64,000 nt of DNA from Hyphomicrobiaceae bacterium (GCA_008933705.1 WBUN01000017.1:1-64000); one strand, 5' to 3'; shown: positions 44,446 through 53,764, counted from the first letter of the stretch. The notes: generated from the letters alone by a model not told the origin. Translations and numbers: made by a program.

Positions 44446-44885
44446 GATGCGGCCTCGAGTTGTTTGCGGTCTGAATCGCCATTCGCTTCCTTTGCCTGCA
44501 TGAGGATTGCTTCCTCGAGCGGGAATAGGCTGCGGATTGTCTTGAGCGCGTCGAACACCCGATGTCGGCCGATCAGCTCGTCGACCGCCCTCAGACCGGC
44601 GATGATGTGCGGGTTCTGGAAGGATCCCAAGAGGGGCGGGTGCATGCTTTGAAACACTTCGCTGATCCCGGCGGCATTGGCTGGGTCGATGAGCATCGTC
44701 TGCACGACGAAATAGAGCTGTCGTAGCGGCGTGTTGGCTTCTTCCGGCTGGATAACGTGGTTCTCGAGCAGAAACGTCACGTCGTTGAGGAACTCCACCG
44801 AAACCTTGCGGTCCACGCGCAGCACCGCTCCATTGACGTAGAGCTTCTCACCAGGACGCAAGGAGATGTGCATGGCCTTCTTCAT
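44436..44885 (-). CDS. flbT: flagellin synthesis repressor FlbT
   Basis: The 149-residue protein matches FlbT: MHISLRPGEKLYVNGAVLRV, VEFLNDVTFLLENHVIQPEE, LRQLYFVVQTMLIDPANAAG and VFDALKTIRSLFPLEEAIL. In Caulobacter FlbT acts after transcription by binding the flagellin mRNA leader and lowering its stability until the hook is complete; in some Rhizobiales it acts positively. The ATG at 44885 overlaps the flaF stop by 4 bases. The flagellin leader in this window has a hairpin at 24025-24048. Confidence 0.93.
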   Translation of the reverse strand: MKKAMHISLRPGEKLYVNGAVLRVDRKVSVEFLNDVTFLLENHVIQPEEANTPLRQLYFVVQTMLIDPANAAGISEVFQSMHPPLLGSFQNPHIIAGLRAVDELIGRHRVFDALKTIRSLFPLEEAILMQAKEANGDSDRKQLEAASCK

Positions 44886-45229
44886 TGCAGGCCGTCGCGG
44901 ATGGCGGTCGAGACCTCGATGATCGCCTTGAAATTCTCCGATTTGCCGAGCCGGATCTGCTCGGATTCCCGCATCACCCAAAGGCCGATGGACACGAGGT
45001 CGGCGCGCAACGGCTTCGGCAGCGCATTCTCGGGCTTGGCAAGGTCCTCAATGAGAATTCCCCACAGGCGCTGGACGAACAGCACGGCCTCGATCGCTTC
45101 CCGCGAAGAGACGCCTGCTTTCTCGGCCGATTGCAGAAGCTCGATGGATCGCTCCAGTGCCTGCCGTTCCCGCTCGCGAGCCTCCTTGGAGGAATCATCG
45201 AGCACCTCAGCATACGAGAACTGATACAT
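44882..45229 (-). CDS. flaF: flagellin export/assembly facilitator FlaF
   Basis: A 115-residue helical protein with MYQFSYAEVLDDSSKEARER, ERQALERSIELLQSAEKAG, FVQRLWGILIEDLAKPENAL and SIGLWVMRESEQIRLGKS. FlaF works with FlbT to couple flagellin synthesis to hook assembly and acts as a secretion chaperone in Caulobacter. It starts 41 bases after flgL and overlaps flbT by 4 bases. The flaF-flbT pair is typical of alphaproteobacteria. Confidence 0.93.
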   Translation of the reverse strand: MYQFSYAEVLDDSSKEARERERQALERSIELLQSAEKAGVSSREAIEAVLFVQRLWGILIEDLAKPENALPKPLRADLVSIGLWVMRESEQIRLGKSENFKAIIEVSTAIRDGLQ

Positions 45230-45270
45230 GGTAGCCCCCCGCCAATGGTTCCGTCCTTTGCACGCAACTC

Positions 45271-46320
45271 TCAGAGATACTTGAGCAGGCTGAGCTGCTC
45301 GATCCGCGCCGTCATCGCGTATGCCGTCTCGATCTGTGTCAGCAGCGTGGACACCCGCACCGATGCTTCGGCCGGGTCGACGCTTTCGAGGAGATTGATG
45401 TGATTGGTGAGGATGTCGATTTGGATCGACATCCGGTCGTTCGCATCCGCTATGCGCTCTTGCGCGGTGCCGAGGTTGGCCTGCAGCACGGTCAGCTCCT
45501 GCAGGGCCTCGCCCGCGATCTTGACCGCCTGGTCAACGACCGCCTGGAAGGTTTCCTCGCTCAGATTCGGAATGCCGAGATCAGCGACCATCGTGTAGGC
45601 GCTGGCAAGCTTGCGAATGGCCTGTTCGTTGGCATTGGTGGAGGTTTCGATGAGCTCGCTGGTCGATATGCGGCTGCGCGCGTTCTGGTCGGAGGCGGCC
45701 GACCAGTTGGCCGACCAGGACGCGCTGTCGAACAGGCTCGCGAAAGCGCCATCCAGGAACGTCTGCATCTGCGCGACCGAGATGTTGGCGACGGCCGGAT
45801 CAGACTGCGTGACTCCAAATGCGGCAAAGAACGCCGACGCAACGGACTGCTGGGCCAGAGAGGGCGGGGATGTATCGTAGGTGTTGAGCGGCTTCACGTC
45901 TGCGTTGATGCCGGAGAACAGGTATTCCCCATTGACCGCAGTATTGGCGGCGTCCGTCAGCGAGAGAAGCGTGCTTTTCGCCTGCTCCTGTATGATCGCC
46001 GGCCCGGTTTCGCTGTTGCGGGCGCCCAGCAACTGGCCGACGAAGGATTGAGCGTTGTCCACGATGCCCTGCAGGGCGGCTTGTGTCGTGTCCAAGCGCG
46101 TCGCGACGACGGCGTTGGTGTCTGTAATCGTCGTCAGCCGGGAGAGCTCCAGCCTTAGCGACACCGTCTGTCCTGTCTGATATCCGAGGCTGGTGCCGAC
46201 GTCGGCGAAACGGCTGGTTGTCACCTCCTTCTGTGCATCGGCGAGCTTCGCCTGCAGCTTCGTCAGCGAGAGCTTTGTCGCCTGGGAAATGGCGCTCGTG
46301 GAGATGAAGGTGGTCTTCAT
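45271..46320 (-). CDS. flgL: hook-filament junction protein FlgL
   Basis: The 349-residue junction protein is flagellin-like at both ends: TKLSLTKLQAKLADAQKEVT and QTGQTVSLRLELSRLTTITD at the N-terminus, and ELTVLQANLGTAQERIADAN with the final helix ASVRVSTLLTQIETAYAMTA. It begins in frame with MKTTFISTSAISQATKLS and overlaps flgK by 4 bases. Standard length for the group. Confidence 0.92.
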   Translation of the reverse strand: MKTTFISTSAISQATKLSLTKLQAKLADAQKEVTTSRFADVGTSLGYQTGQTVSLRLELSRLTTITDTNAVVATRLDTTQAALQGIVDNAQSFVGQLLGARNSETGPAIIQEQAKSTLLSLTDAANTAVNGEYLFSGINADVKPLNTYDTSPPSLAQQSVASAFFAAFGVTQSDPAVANISVAQMQTFLDGAFASLFDSASWSANWSAASDQNARSRISTSELIETSTNANEQAIRKLASAYTMVADLGIPNLSEETFQAVVDQAVKIAGEALQELTVLQANLGTAQERIADANDRMSIQIDILTNHINLLESVDPAEASVRVSTLLTQIETAYAMTARIEQLSLLKYL

Positions 46321-47798
46321 CGGCCCGGCACCACTGCAGCGAGAAGCACATTGAACATGCCGTCGATGGTCGAGATCAGCTTCGCCGAGGCCTGATAGGA
46401 TCTCTCCAGCTCGAGGAGATTGGTCATCTCCTCATCGAGGTTGACGCCCGTTTCCTTGGAAAGGGCCTCCGAGGACCGCTCAAGCAGCGTGTCCTTATAG
46501 TCGGCCTCTTCCTGCGCGGATTTGCGCGCTTCCTGCAGCCAGGCTACCGACGAAGAGGCGAAGTCCGCCAGCGTACCCGACGGTGCACCCTGGGCGGCAG
46601 GATCGTAGGAATATTGAACCGAGAAGCCCGCAATGAGCTCGTTGAGGCGATCGGAGTAACCGGCAGCGCCGGTCGTGTTGTAGACATAGGCCGGATTGCC
46701 CGAAATGCCGCCGTCGCGCAGCAGGGCGGCGTCTCCACCCTGGTCCGGATCAACGGACGGATTGACCCGGATCGTGCCGGCGAGCCCAACCGAGACGGTA
46801 GCGCTCGCGGGAATCGCAGGAGCACCGGGATAGGTGAACAAGCCCGGGACGTCGGGCAGGGAAGGCGTGGCGCTCTGATCGCTCTCGGCGAATGCCGTCA
46901 CCAGCGTGCGTGCAATCTCGTCGAGCTGGCTCTGATAGGCCGTTGTGAGAGAATCGCGGATCGCAGCGAGGCCCGCGAGCCGACCTGAGGCGGTCGTCAT
47001 GGTCCCCGAGTTGCCAGTGATCGGCACGCCGTCCGCGTACACGGCATTTCCAACAGTCCCGGCATCGAAGAACTGCGTGCGCTCAAACGTTACGCCGCGC
47101 GCGCGAACATCGAACAACGTGACGCCGCTGTCCGTGTAGATCGCCATGTCGTTGTTGTCCCGGGAGACAGCCCTGATGCCGACCTCCTCGGAAATGCCGG
47201 CCAGCAGCTGGTCGCGCTGGTCGAGATAGTCCGTGACATCCGCGCCCGCACGCGTTCCCTCGACAATGCGATTGTTCAGCGTCTCGAACTGAGAAAGCAG
47301 AGTGTTGAGCCGTGTCGCCGAGTCCGCCATCCCGGCATCCGCCTGCTGGCGCACCTGCTGAACGGTCTGCGTCGCCCTGTTGAGGGCGTCGGCGAGATTG
47401 CCGGCAGCGGCAACAGCGGACCGCGCCCGAATGGTGTCATGCGGTGCGGCTGCGTACTGCTGAAGCGCGTCAGCAAGCTTCTGGACAAACGCGGCCGGCG
47501 ACACGTCGTTCTCGGGATCGCCGTTCGTCGTGTCGAGCTGATCCAACGCGGACACCAGCGCTTTCTGTGCGCTCGCATCGGACGTGGCGCCGAGCACGTT
47601 TGCGAACAGGGCGGCGTTGGAGACCCGCGTGATCGAGACGATGCGCACGCCGCCGCCTTGCGCGGTGACGATATTGGCGATCTTCCGCGACGCGCCGGCA
47701 ACGCCGGCATTGGCGATGTTGCGCGAAACGACCGACGTCTGATCCGCGGTGGCGGACAGTCCGGACAGTGCCACATCCAGACTGAGCGAAAGCGTCAT
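46317..47798 (-). CDS. flgK: hook-filament junction protein FlgK
   Basis: The 493-residue protein has the axial N-terminus (LDVALSGLSATADQTSVVSR, NIANAGVAGASRKIANIV), a central domain with LDQRDQLLAGISEEVGIRAV, and the C-terminal axial helix (SKETGVNLDEEMTNLLELER, SYQASAKLISTIDGMFNVLL). It joins the hook to FlgL. Starts 39 bases after flgE. Normal size for Rhizobiales. Confidence 0.95.
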   Translation of the reverse strand: MTLSLSLDVALSGLSATADQTSVVSRNIANAGVAGASRKIANIVTAQGGGVRIVSITRVSNAALFANVLGATSDASAQKALVSALDQLDTTNGDPENDVSPAAFVQKLADALQQYAAAPHDTIRARSAVAAAGNLADALNRATQTVQQVRQQADAGMADSATRLNTLLSQFETLNNRIVEGTRAGADVTDYLDQRDQLLAGISEEVGIRAVSRDNNDMAIYTDSGVTLFDVRARGVTFERTQFFDAGTVGNAVYADGVPITGNSGTMTTASGRLAGLAAIRDSLTTAYQSQLDEIARTLVTAFAESDQSATPSLPDVPGLFTYPGAPAIPASATVSVGLAGTIRVNPSVDPDQGGDAALLRDGGISGNPAYVYNTTGAAGYSDRLNELIAGFSVQYSYDPAAQGAPSGTLADFASSSVAWLQEARKSAQEEADYKDTLLERSSEALSKETGVNLDEEMTNLLELERSYQASAKLISTIDGMFNVLLAAVVPGR

Positions 47799-47837
47799 TC
47801 AGCTACCTTCAGGTTGCGGAACGGAACGGCGCCATCC

Positions 47838-49097
47838 TCAGCGCTTCAGGTTCACCAGAACGTCCATCAACTCGGCACCCGTCTGAAACACCTTCGAATT
47901 GGCGGTGTAGTTGCGCTCGGACTCGATCATCGTCGTCAGCTCGGAAGCCAGGTCGACCGTCGACTGCTCCAACGCACTCGATACGACCTTGCCCAAGCCG
48001 CCCGATCCGGCAAAACCAATCTGGATGTCGCCGGAATCGACACCGGGCGTGAAGACGTTGCCGGCCAGCGGCTGCAGGTTGTCGGGGCTCGCAACGTTGG
48101 CGAGCGGTATCTGATAGGTCGCCACGCGCGTGCCGTTCTCGAATACGGCGTACAAGGTTCCGTCAGCGGCGACCTCGACCTTGCTCACTTCGCTCGGAGC
48201 CGTGCCGTTCACCGCCGCGCCGAGAACGGTGAAGTCCGCGGCGAGCTGGCTCGATTCGGACATATCCAGGGTCAGCGAAGCACCATTGGGAACGGGAATC
48301 GTCAGCGAGGTCGGGCTCGCGGAGGCGAGCTGCCCCGTCGTTCCATCGAAGGAGAGCGTGTCCGTCGCCAGCGGACCCGAGGCGTACGGGAAGCCGCCAC
48401 CGGATGCGGCCTGCGCGGCGTCGAATACCGCGATCTCCCACGTGTTCGACGCCGTCTTGGTCGCGTACACGTCGAGCGTCACCTGGTTGCCAAGATTGTC
48501 GTAGGCCACAAGGGATGACTTGGCCGTGTAGGTGGAGGTTGCGGCGTTGGCCGAGGGCAGGTTGGCCGCCGCCACTGACGTGGCATTCGAGGGAAGGTTC
48601 ACGTAGAGATTGCCCGCCGTCGATGGGCTGGATTGAAGGGCGAGATTGCCGATATTGACCGCCTCCAGCCCCGCCGTCCCGTTGGCAACCGGGGCCGGGC
48701 TTCCCGACGCCAAACTGTAGCCCATGAGATTGTAGCCGGCGGCATTGACGAGATTGCCGTCGCTGTCCTTCACGAAAGAGCCGGCGCGCGTGAGAAAGAT
48801 CTGCCCATCGGCACCCGTGACAACGAAGAAGCCGTTGCCCTGCACGGCAAGGTCTGTGACCGATGTCGTGAACTTGAACTGGCCTTGCTCGCTGATGCCG
48901 TAGCGAACATGCGTCTCTACGCTTCCGGAGACATACTCCGAGCCGCCCGACTCCAGGACGAGCGAGGAGAATTCGGTGGAGGCGCGCTTGTAGCCTGTCG
49001 TGCTCGTGTTCGCGATGTTGTCTGCAACGGTGCCCAGTCTGTTCGCCTGCGCAGCCATACCGGATGCGCTGGTCCTCATCATGCCGTATAGGCCCAT
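47838..49097 (-). CDS. flgE: flagellar hook protein FlgE
   Basis: Main hook subunit of 419 residues. The N-terminus MGLYGMMRTSASGMAAQANR and IANTSTTGYKRASTEFSSLV is diagnostic, with VQGNGFFVVTGADGQIFLTR, LVAYDNLGNQVTLDVYATKT and the C-terminal VSSALEQSTVDLASELTTMI, ESERNYTANSKVFQTGAELM. First structural gene of the long block that ends at 38884; rem lies 99 bases upstream on the same strand. Confidence 0.96.
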   Translation of the reverse strand: MGLYGMMRTSASGMAAQANRLGTVADNIANTSTTGYKRASTEFSSLVLESGGSEYVSGSVETHVRYGISEQGQFKFTTSVTDLAVQGNGFFVVTGADGQIFLTRAGSFVKDSDGNLVNAAGYNLMGYSLASGSPAPVANGTAGLEAVNIGNLALQSSPSTAGNLYVNLPSNATSVAAANLPSANAATSTYTAKSSLVAYDNLGNQVTLDVYATKTASNTWEIAVFDAAQAASGGGFPYASGPLATDTLSFDGTTGQLASASPTSLTIPVPNGASLTLDMSESSQLAADFTVLGAAVNGTAPSEVSKVEVAADGTLYAVFENGTRVATYQIPLANVASPDNLQPLAGNVFTPGVDSGDIQIGFAGSGGLGKVVSSALEQSTVDLASELTTMIESERNYTANSKVFQTGAELMDVLVNLKR

Positions 49098-49196
49098 GGT
49101 TCATCCCTGTGTGGGCTGATATTGGAAGCCAGATAACCACACACAGCTTGCGCGAAGCTGGAACGCGGATGATCGCTCCGGACGGAGCGGCGATGA

Positions 49197-49868
49197 TCAG
49201 AAGTAAATCAGCCGGTAGCCAAGGTAACGCTGCGAATCGATTGGATCGTGGCCCAGGCGGTGGCGCAGTCTCTTGCGAAGCTTGCTGATATGGCTTTCGA
49301 CGACGTTCTCGTCGATCTCTTCGCTGAACAGTCCGTAGACGTAGTTGAAGATCTGCGTCTTGGTGACCCGGCAGCCTTTGTTGTTCACGAGATACTCGAG
49401 TATGCGTCTCTCGCGGCGCGGAAGGGGCAGCACCTCGCCTTTCACGATCGGATCGCGGCCATCGGAGAAGACCTGCATCTCCCCGACGACTGCCACATCC
49501 TCCTTCGCCTGCGCCCGGCCGCGAATGGCCTGGATGCGGGCAAGGATCTCGCGCACATGAATGGGCTTGCGGACCACGTCGTCGACCCCGGCGGCGAAAA
49601 GCTCCAAGGTCTCGTCCAGCGATTTGCTGTCGTTCATGGCGATGACTGCGGCGGGCGATCGAACCCTGATCTTCCTCGGAAGCTCATGCCGGTTGCCGCA
49701 GTCCCCGAGCAGGAACGCCTCCACGGCGCCGATGTCCACCTCCGATACGGTGTTCACCCAGTTATCGAAATCCGACGGGGAGAGACCCGTCGCAGAAACG
49801 CCTTCGCGATCAAAGCACGCCGTGTACCCCTCGTTTACGGATTCCCGTTCATCGACAATAACGATCAT
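49197..49868 (-). CDS. ftcR: flagellar transcriptional regulator, Rem/FtcR type
   Basis: A 223-residue OmpR-class protein: a receiver-like N-terminal domain ([20 protein letters not shown] to about residue 115, with [19 protein letters not shown]) and a C-terminal winged helix ([40 protein letters not shown]). This matches Rem of Sinorhizobium and FtcR of Brucella, activators of flagellar genes placed next to flgE. The usual phospho-acceptor Asp pocket is not conserved, so it probably works without phosphorylation, as is believed for its relatives. Confidence 0.9.
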   Translation of the reverse strand: MIVIVDERESVNEGYTACFDREGVSATGLSPSDFDNWVNTVSEVDIGAVEAFLLGDCGNRHELPRKIRVRSPAAVIAMNDSKSLDETLELFAAGVDDVVRKPIHVREILARIQAIRGRAQAKEDVAVVGEMQVFSDGRDPIVKGEVLPLPRRERRILEYLVNNKGCRVTKTQIFNYVYGLFSEEIDENVVESHISKLRKRLRHRLGHDPIDSQRYLGYRLIYF

Positions 49869-50077
49869 CTGATATCCTTCGACTCACATGGTCGTCGTGC
49901 CTTTGGGCGGCTACCCTCGCCCACCTGGTCCGTCAACGGGATGGTCACACTCCTCATCGAGGAAGTTACCGAAAAGACGCACCTTTCCGCGTACGCGCGC
50001 GAGAATGCGCGCATGATGTCAGATTGCGGATGGCGAATGACAGAAATCTGAGAGCGGCAGTGCTGTGCACCTTGATC

Positions 50078-50102
50078 GTCAGCATGCACCGTGCCTGCTG
50101 AC
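50078..50102. repeat. inverted repeat upstream of rem
   Basis: GTCAGCA at 50078-50084 and TGCTGAC at 50096-50102 are exact complements separated by 11 bases. The dyad lies about 210-235 bases upstream of the rem start. It could be an operator or an RNA hairpin. Confidence 0.4.
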
Positions 50103-50203
50103 TCAACGCTCACCGTGATGCTGCACTTGCAGAATTTCGACGCGCCCTCGCGCGGCGCGGCCCAGCCGGGACGCGCGATGCGAATCCCGCGCCCGTGAGC
50201 CGC

Positions 50204-50233
50204 GGCGGCGCCCAGGGAAGGCGGCGCCCAGGG
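50204..50233. repeat. two direct copies of a 14-base motif
   Basis: GGCGGCGCCCAGGG occurs at 50204-50217 and 50220-50233, a 16-base period. Probably a local duplication in the intergenic region. Confidence 0.55.
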
Positions 50234-50579
50234 GATGAAATGGTCGCAGCCGAGTCGTGGGTTGTCGATGGTGGTCAAGACCGCAATTGCGATCCTTATG
50301 TCGCTACAACACGGTTCGCGGAGGGGGCAATGGACTTCCAGTAGGTCCGTCGACAATGGTTGCAGCCGTTGCGGCGGATCCGGGCAAGGGCTTGCTTGGC
50401 GGCTGGCGTCCGAATTCCTGCACGGCAGCATCGGGGCTCGCTTTCCGCCGCCGGGCGAGAGGCGCCTTGCAGGGGGGCAGTCCCAACCCAACGGTTTGTC
50501 CTTGCCTTTTCATGGCGGTCGGTCTTTTTGGGTGCCGTGAGACGGCAAACAATCCCATCAGCGAGGGGTACAGTTCGAC

Positions 50580-50885
50580 ATGGTTGCCCGAATCTACAAG
50601 CCTGCGCAGACTGCCATGCAATCAGGGCCGGCGCGCACCAAGGAATGGCTGCTCGAGTATGAGCCCGAGGTCGCGCGCGAGATCGATCCGCTGATGGGTT
50701 GGACCAGCTCGCGGGATATGAAGGCGCAGTTGCGGCTGAGCTTTGACACGAAGGAGGAGGCGATCGGCTATGCCGAGCGCAACGCCATCCCCTATCGCGT
50801 GATGGATCCGAAGCCGCGTCGTGCGGTGCGCAAATCGTACGCCGACAATTTCCGCTTCGGACGCAAAGGGTCCTGGACGCACTGA
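50580..50885 (+). CDS. NADH dehydrogenase accessory subunit, NDUFS4 type
   Basis: The 101-residue protein belongs to the ETC complex I subunit family, bacterial relatives of mitochondrial NDUFS4 (18 kDa): MVARIYKPAQTAMQSGPART, WLLEYEPEVAREIDPLMGWT, FDTKEEAIGYAERNAIPYRV and NFRFGRKGSWTH at the end. It sits on the peripheral arm of complex I. Found mainly in alphaproteobacteria, it is usually a single gene away from the nuo operon, as here. Start ATG at 50580. Confidence 0.93.
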   Translation: MVARIYKPAQTAMQSGPARTKEWLLEYEPEVAREIDPLMGWTSSRDMKAQLRLSFDTKEEAIGYAERNAIPYRVMDPKPRRAVRKSYADNFRFGRKGSWTH

Positions 50886-51013
50886 GGCTGTTTTGCGCCC
50901 CTCTGAGGCAATCTCGGGTGTGCCGAGGAGCCCTGGGTCACGGGTATATCGCTTGTGCGAAATCCCGGGATGACAGCCAAAGGATCGGCGGCCCCATCTC
51001 GATCGGATGGTCT

Positions 51014-51781
51014 CTAGAGAACGATCTCGCCGCGCAAGAACGCCCGAGCCTCGGCGCTCGCAGGTTGGGCGAGAAAGGCATCGCGCGGGCTAAGCTCCAT
51101 CAGCCGCCCGCGATGCAGGAATGCCACCTCATCCCCGAGCCTTCGTGCCTGGCCGAGGTCGTGGGTGATGAGCACCACGCGCGTTCCCTCTGCCCGTACG
51201 GCATTGACCAGGTGCTCGATGGCGGCCGTTGCGGCCGGGTCGAGATTGGAGGTCGGCTCATCGAGAATCAGGATCTCGGGCTCGGTGGCGAGCGCGCGCA
51301 CGATCGAAAGAAGCTGCTGCTCACCTCCCGACAGAACCCTGGCCGGGGTCTGCGCCAGGTGCGAGAGGCGCGCGCGCGTCAGCGCGGCGGAGGCTCGGTC
51401 TGCCCGCTCCGAACGCGCGAAGCCGGCAACGGCCAGAGCGTACTCGACGTTGGCAAGCGCAGAGCGGCGCAGCAGCACGGGGCGTTGGAACACGAAACCG
51501 ACTTTCGGTGCGCGCTGGCGATCGGGCGGACGGCCGGCCCAGGTGACCTCGCCCCGCGATGGTCGGACGAGCCCGGCGAGGACGCGCACCAGAAGGCTCT
51601 TGCCGGCACCATTCGGGCCGATCAGCACAAGGGTGCCGGTTCCCCCGACCTCGATGTCGATGGCCTTCAGGATATGCCGGCCGCCCCTTTCAACCGTAAG
51701 GTCCTTGCCGATGACGGGCAGGATCGGAGTTCGATGAGCTCTGCTGCCGTCGACGAGAGCCCGCTGCATCTTGGTCCTCAC
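51014..51781 (-). CDS. tupC: tungstate-type ABC transporter ATPase
   Basis: A 255-residue ABC ATPase with Walker A GPNGAGKS at 55-62, signature LSGGEQQ, Walker B ILILDEPTSNLDP and the H-loop Asp-His in LITHDLGQ. It overlaps the permease gene by 4 bases, and the pair resembles TupC/TupB for tungstate (or molybdate) uptake. The name follows from the permease type; no TupA binding protein is encoded in the window. Converges with the complex I subunit gene across 128 bases. Confidence 0.75.
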   Translation of the reverse strand: MRTKMQRALVDGSRAHRTPILPVIGKDLTVERGGRHILKAIDIEVGGTGTLVLIGPNGAGKSLLVRVLAGLVRPSRGEVTWAGRPPDRQRAPKVGFVFQRPVLLRRSALANVEYALAVAGFARSERADRASAALTRARLSHLAQTPARVLSGGEQQLLSIVRALATEPEILILDEPTSNLDPAATAAIEHLVNAVRAEGTRVVLITHDLGQARRLGDEVAFLHRGRLMELSPRDAFLAQPASAEARAFLRGEIVL

Positions 51782-52485
51782 GCGTAGGCGGCGCGCGTCG
51801 CCGTGGCCCTGAGGCCCATGACCAGCGCGTTGACCACAATGGCCATGGTCAACAAGATGAAGCCGAGACCGAGGGCAAGCGCCAGGTCTCCCTTGGACGT
51901 CTCCAGCGCGATGGCCGTCGTCATCACCCTCGTCACGTGATCGATGTTGCCGCCGACGACGATCACCGCGCCGACCTCCGCGGTCGCACGCCCGAAGCCG
52001 GCAAGGCAGGCCGTCATCAAGCTGAAGCGGCCGTCCCAGAGCAAGGTCGGAATGGCGCGCACCGGCCCCACGCCCAGCGCGCGCAACTGCTCGTCGTATT
52101 CATTCTTCAGATCCTCGATGGTCTGCCGGCCCAGCGCCGCGATGATCGGCGCGACGAGCACCGTCTGCGCCACGATCATCGCCGCCGGAGAGTAGAGGAG
52201 CCCGAAGCCACCCATGGGCCCGGAGTTGGAAAGCATGAGATAGACGATCAATCCCACGACGACGGGCGGGAGACCCATCAGTGAATTGATGAGCAGGACG
52301 ACGACAGACCGGCCCCGGAACGAACCCATGGCAACGAGCGCCCCGATCGGGAGGCCGACGATGGCTGCGAGGAGGGTCGCAGAAATGCTCACTTTGAGCG
52401 ACAGCCACACGATTTCCATCAGGCTGGCGTCGGCAACGGCGATGAGCCGGAGCGCTTCCAGGAAGGCGGTGGTGAAGTCGTGCAT
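51778..52485 (-). CDS. tupB: tungstate-type ABC transporter permease
   Basis: The 235-residue inner-membrane permease has about five to six helices and the EAA-like loop EYDEQLRALGVGPVRAIPTL typical of binding-protein-dependent transporters. The stretches SLKVSISATLLAAIVGLPIG, GLPPVVVGLIVYLMLSNSGP and GRATAEVGAVIVVGGNI match TupB/WtpB-type permeases. The ATG at 52485 starts the first conserved segment; the upstream frame to 52755 lies inside the metC-like gene. It is 88 bases after that gene. The binding protein is missing nearby. Confidence 0.8.
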   Translation of the reverse strand: MHDFTTAFLEALRLIAVADASLMEIVWLSLKVSISATLLAAIVGLPIGALVAMGSFRGRSVVVLLINSLMGLPPVVVGLIVYLMLSNSGPMGGFGLLYSPAAMIVAQTVLVAPIIAALGRQTIEDLKNEYDEQLRALGVGPVRAIPTLLWDGRFSLMTACLAGFGRATAEVGAVIVVGGNIDHVTRVMTTAIALETSKGDLALALGLGFILLTMAIVVNALVMGLRATATRAAYA

Positions 52486-52573
52486 GCGCACATGCCCAGC
52501 GGTTCGATATGCACAATATTGCTGGGTGTTCGCGAAAAGGTCAAAGATGAAAGATTTGCAGGATTCTGCCAAG

Positions 52574-53764
52574 CTAAGGCGAGGTCGCGCGGAGCCTCGC
52601 GAAGCCGGCATCCAGGTCCGCTTTGAGGTCCTCGACGTCCTCCAGCCCGATGTGCAGGCGAACGGTCGGTCCCTCGGGGTTCCAGGCGGTGGCCGAGCGT
52701 GCGTTTTTGGCATCGAAGGGCAGGGCAAGGCTCTCGTAGCCGCCCCAGGACGCACCCATGCCGAACAGCTCGAGCCCTTCCAGCATGGCGGCGATCGCCT
52801 GTTTGGGGCACGGCTTCAGGATAATCGAGAACAGGCCGGCAGCGCCGAGAAAGTCGCGTTTCCAGATCTCATGCCCCGGATGACTGGGCAGCGCCGGGTG
52901 CAGGACGCGCGCGACCTCCGGGCGCTGCTCGAGCCAGCGCGCAATCTCGACGCCGGAGTGCCAGTGGCGCTCCATGCGCACCTGAATGGTCCGGAACCCC
53001 CTCAGGCCCAGGTACATCTCCTCTGTGCCCGCGCATATGCCCATCGACTGGGCCTCCGAAAGCATGCGCCGGGCCGTCGCCTCGCCGGCCGTGATCGCGC
53101 CGAGCATGGCATCCGCATGGCCAACGATGTATTTCGTCGCGGCCTGGATGGAGATGTCGACACCGTGGGCGAACGGCTTGAAATAGAGCGGGCTGGCCCA
53201 GGTGTTGTCGAGAACGGTGATGGCGCCGCCTTCGCGTGCCGCAGCGGCGATCGCCGGAATGTCCTGCATCTCGAAAGTCAGCGAGCCGGGACTCTCCGTG
53301 AATACGAGGGTCGTGTTCGCCTTCATGAGATGGGTGATGTCTGCGCCGATCGTCGGGTCGTAGTAGGTCGTCTCTACGCCAAACCGCTTCAACACGCCGT
53401 CGCAAATCTTGCGGGTCGGCAGATATACCGAGTCCGCGACCAGGATGTGATCACCAGCCTTGGTGAAGGAAAGGAGCACGGTTGCGATGGCCGCAGCGCC
53501 CGAAGGCGCCAGCCACGTGCGTGCGCCCCCTTCCAGCGTCGCGATGGCCTCCTCCAGAGCATCGGAAGTGGGCGTTCCGCGACGGCCATATACGTATTTC
53601 TGATCGCGCTTCTCGAAGCTCTCGACGGTCCTGAACAACACCGTCGAGCCCCGATAAACCGGGGGATTGACGAAGCCGTGGTGCGCAAAAGGGTCGCGGC
53701 CGGCATGGGCGATGTCGGTGGCAGTGCGGCGCGGGCGATGCCGCCCATCATCGGAGCCGGGCAT
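52574..53764 (-). CDS. metC: cystathionine beta-lyase-like PLP enzyme
   Basis: Cleaves cystathionine to homocysteine, pyruvate and ammonia, or acts on related sulfur amino acids. The 396-residue protein belongs to the Cys/Met PLP family: Tyr/Arg of YVYGRRGTPT bind the cofactor phosphate, Asp186 in VLDNTW the pyridine nitrogen, and Lys211 in AATKYIVGHAD forms the Schiff base. Length is standard with the start at 53764; the frame opens 21 codons earlier. It is divergent from the AapJ-like gene across 209 bases that contain a 15-bp palindrome. Confidence 0.9.
   Translation of the reverse strand: MPGSDDGRHRPRRTATDIAHAGRDPFAHHGFVNPPVYRGSTVLFRTVESFEKRDQKYVYGRRGTPTSDALEEAIATLEGGARTWLAPSGAAAIATVLLSFTKAGDHILVADSVYLPTRKICDGVLKRFGVETTYYDPTIGADITHLMKANTTLVFTESPGSLTFEMQDIPAIAAAAREGGAITVLDNTWASPLYFKPFAHGVDISIQAATKYIVGHADAMLGAITAGEATARRMLSEAQSMGICAGTEEMYLGLRGFRTIQVRMERHWHSGVEIARWLEQRPEVARVLHPALPSHPGHEIWKRDFLGAAGLFSIILKPCPKQAIAAMLEGLELFGMGASWGGYESLALPFDAKNARSATAWNPEGPTVRLHIGLEDVEDLKADLDAGFARLRATSP

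Larger units (their letters stand above)
49869..50579. promoter_or_regulatory. 711-base intergenic region, rem / complex I subunit
   Basis: No convincing gene; open frames on both strands lack recognisable sequence. It must hold the rem promoter on the minus strand and that of the complex I subunit gene on the + strand. Structures seen: a 7-11-7 dyad at 50078-50102 and a 14-base direct repeat at 50204-50233. No tRNA is apparent. Confidence 0.55.

Noticed and set aside
50083-50096. sigma-54 promoter for rem
   Set aside because: GG-N10-GC spacing is present on the minus strand, but both boxes have mismatches and rhizobial rem genes are not known to use sigma-54.
49865-50491. 208-codon open frame on the minus strand upstream of rem
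   Set aside because: Composition is not protein-like (many Cys, Pro, Arg), no start site and no family; treated as intergenic.
50340-50579. tRNA or small RNA gene before the complex I subunit gene
   Set aside because: No cloverleaf, no T-loop consensus and no clear terminator could be found by eye.
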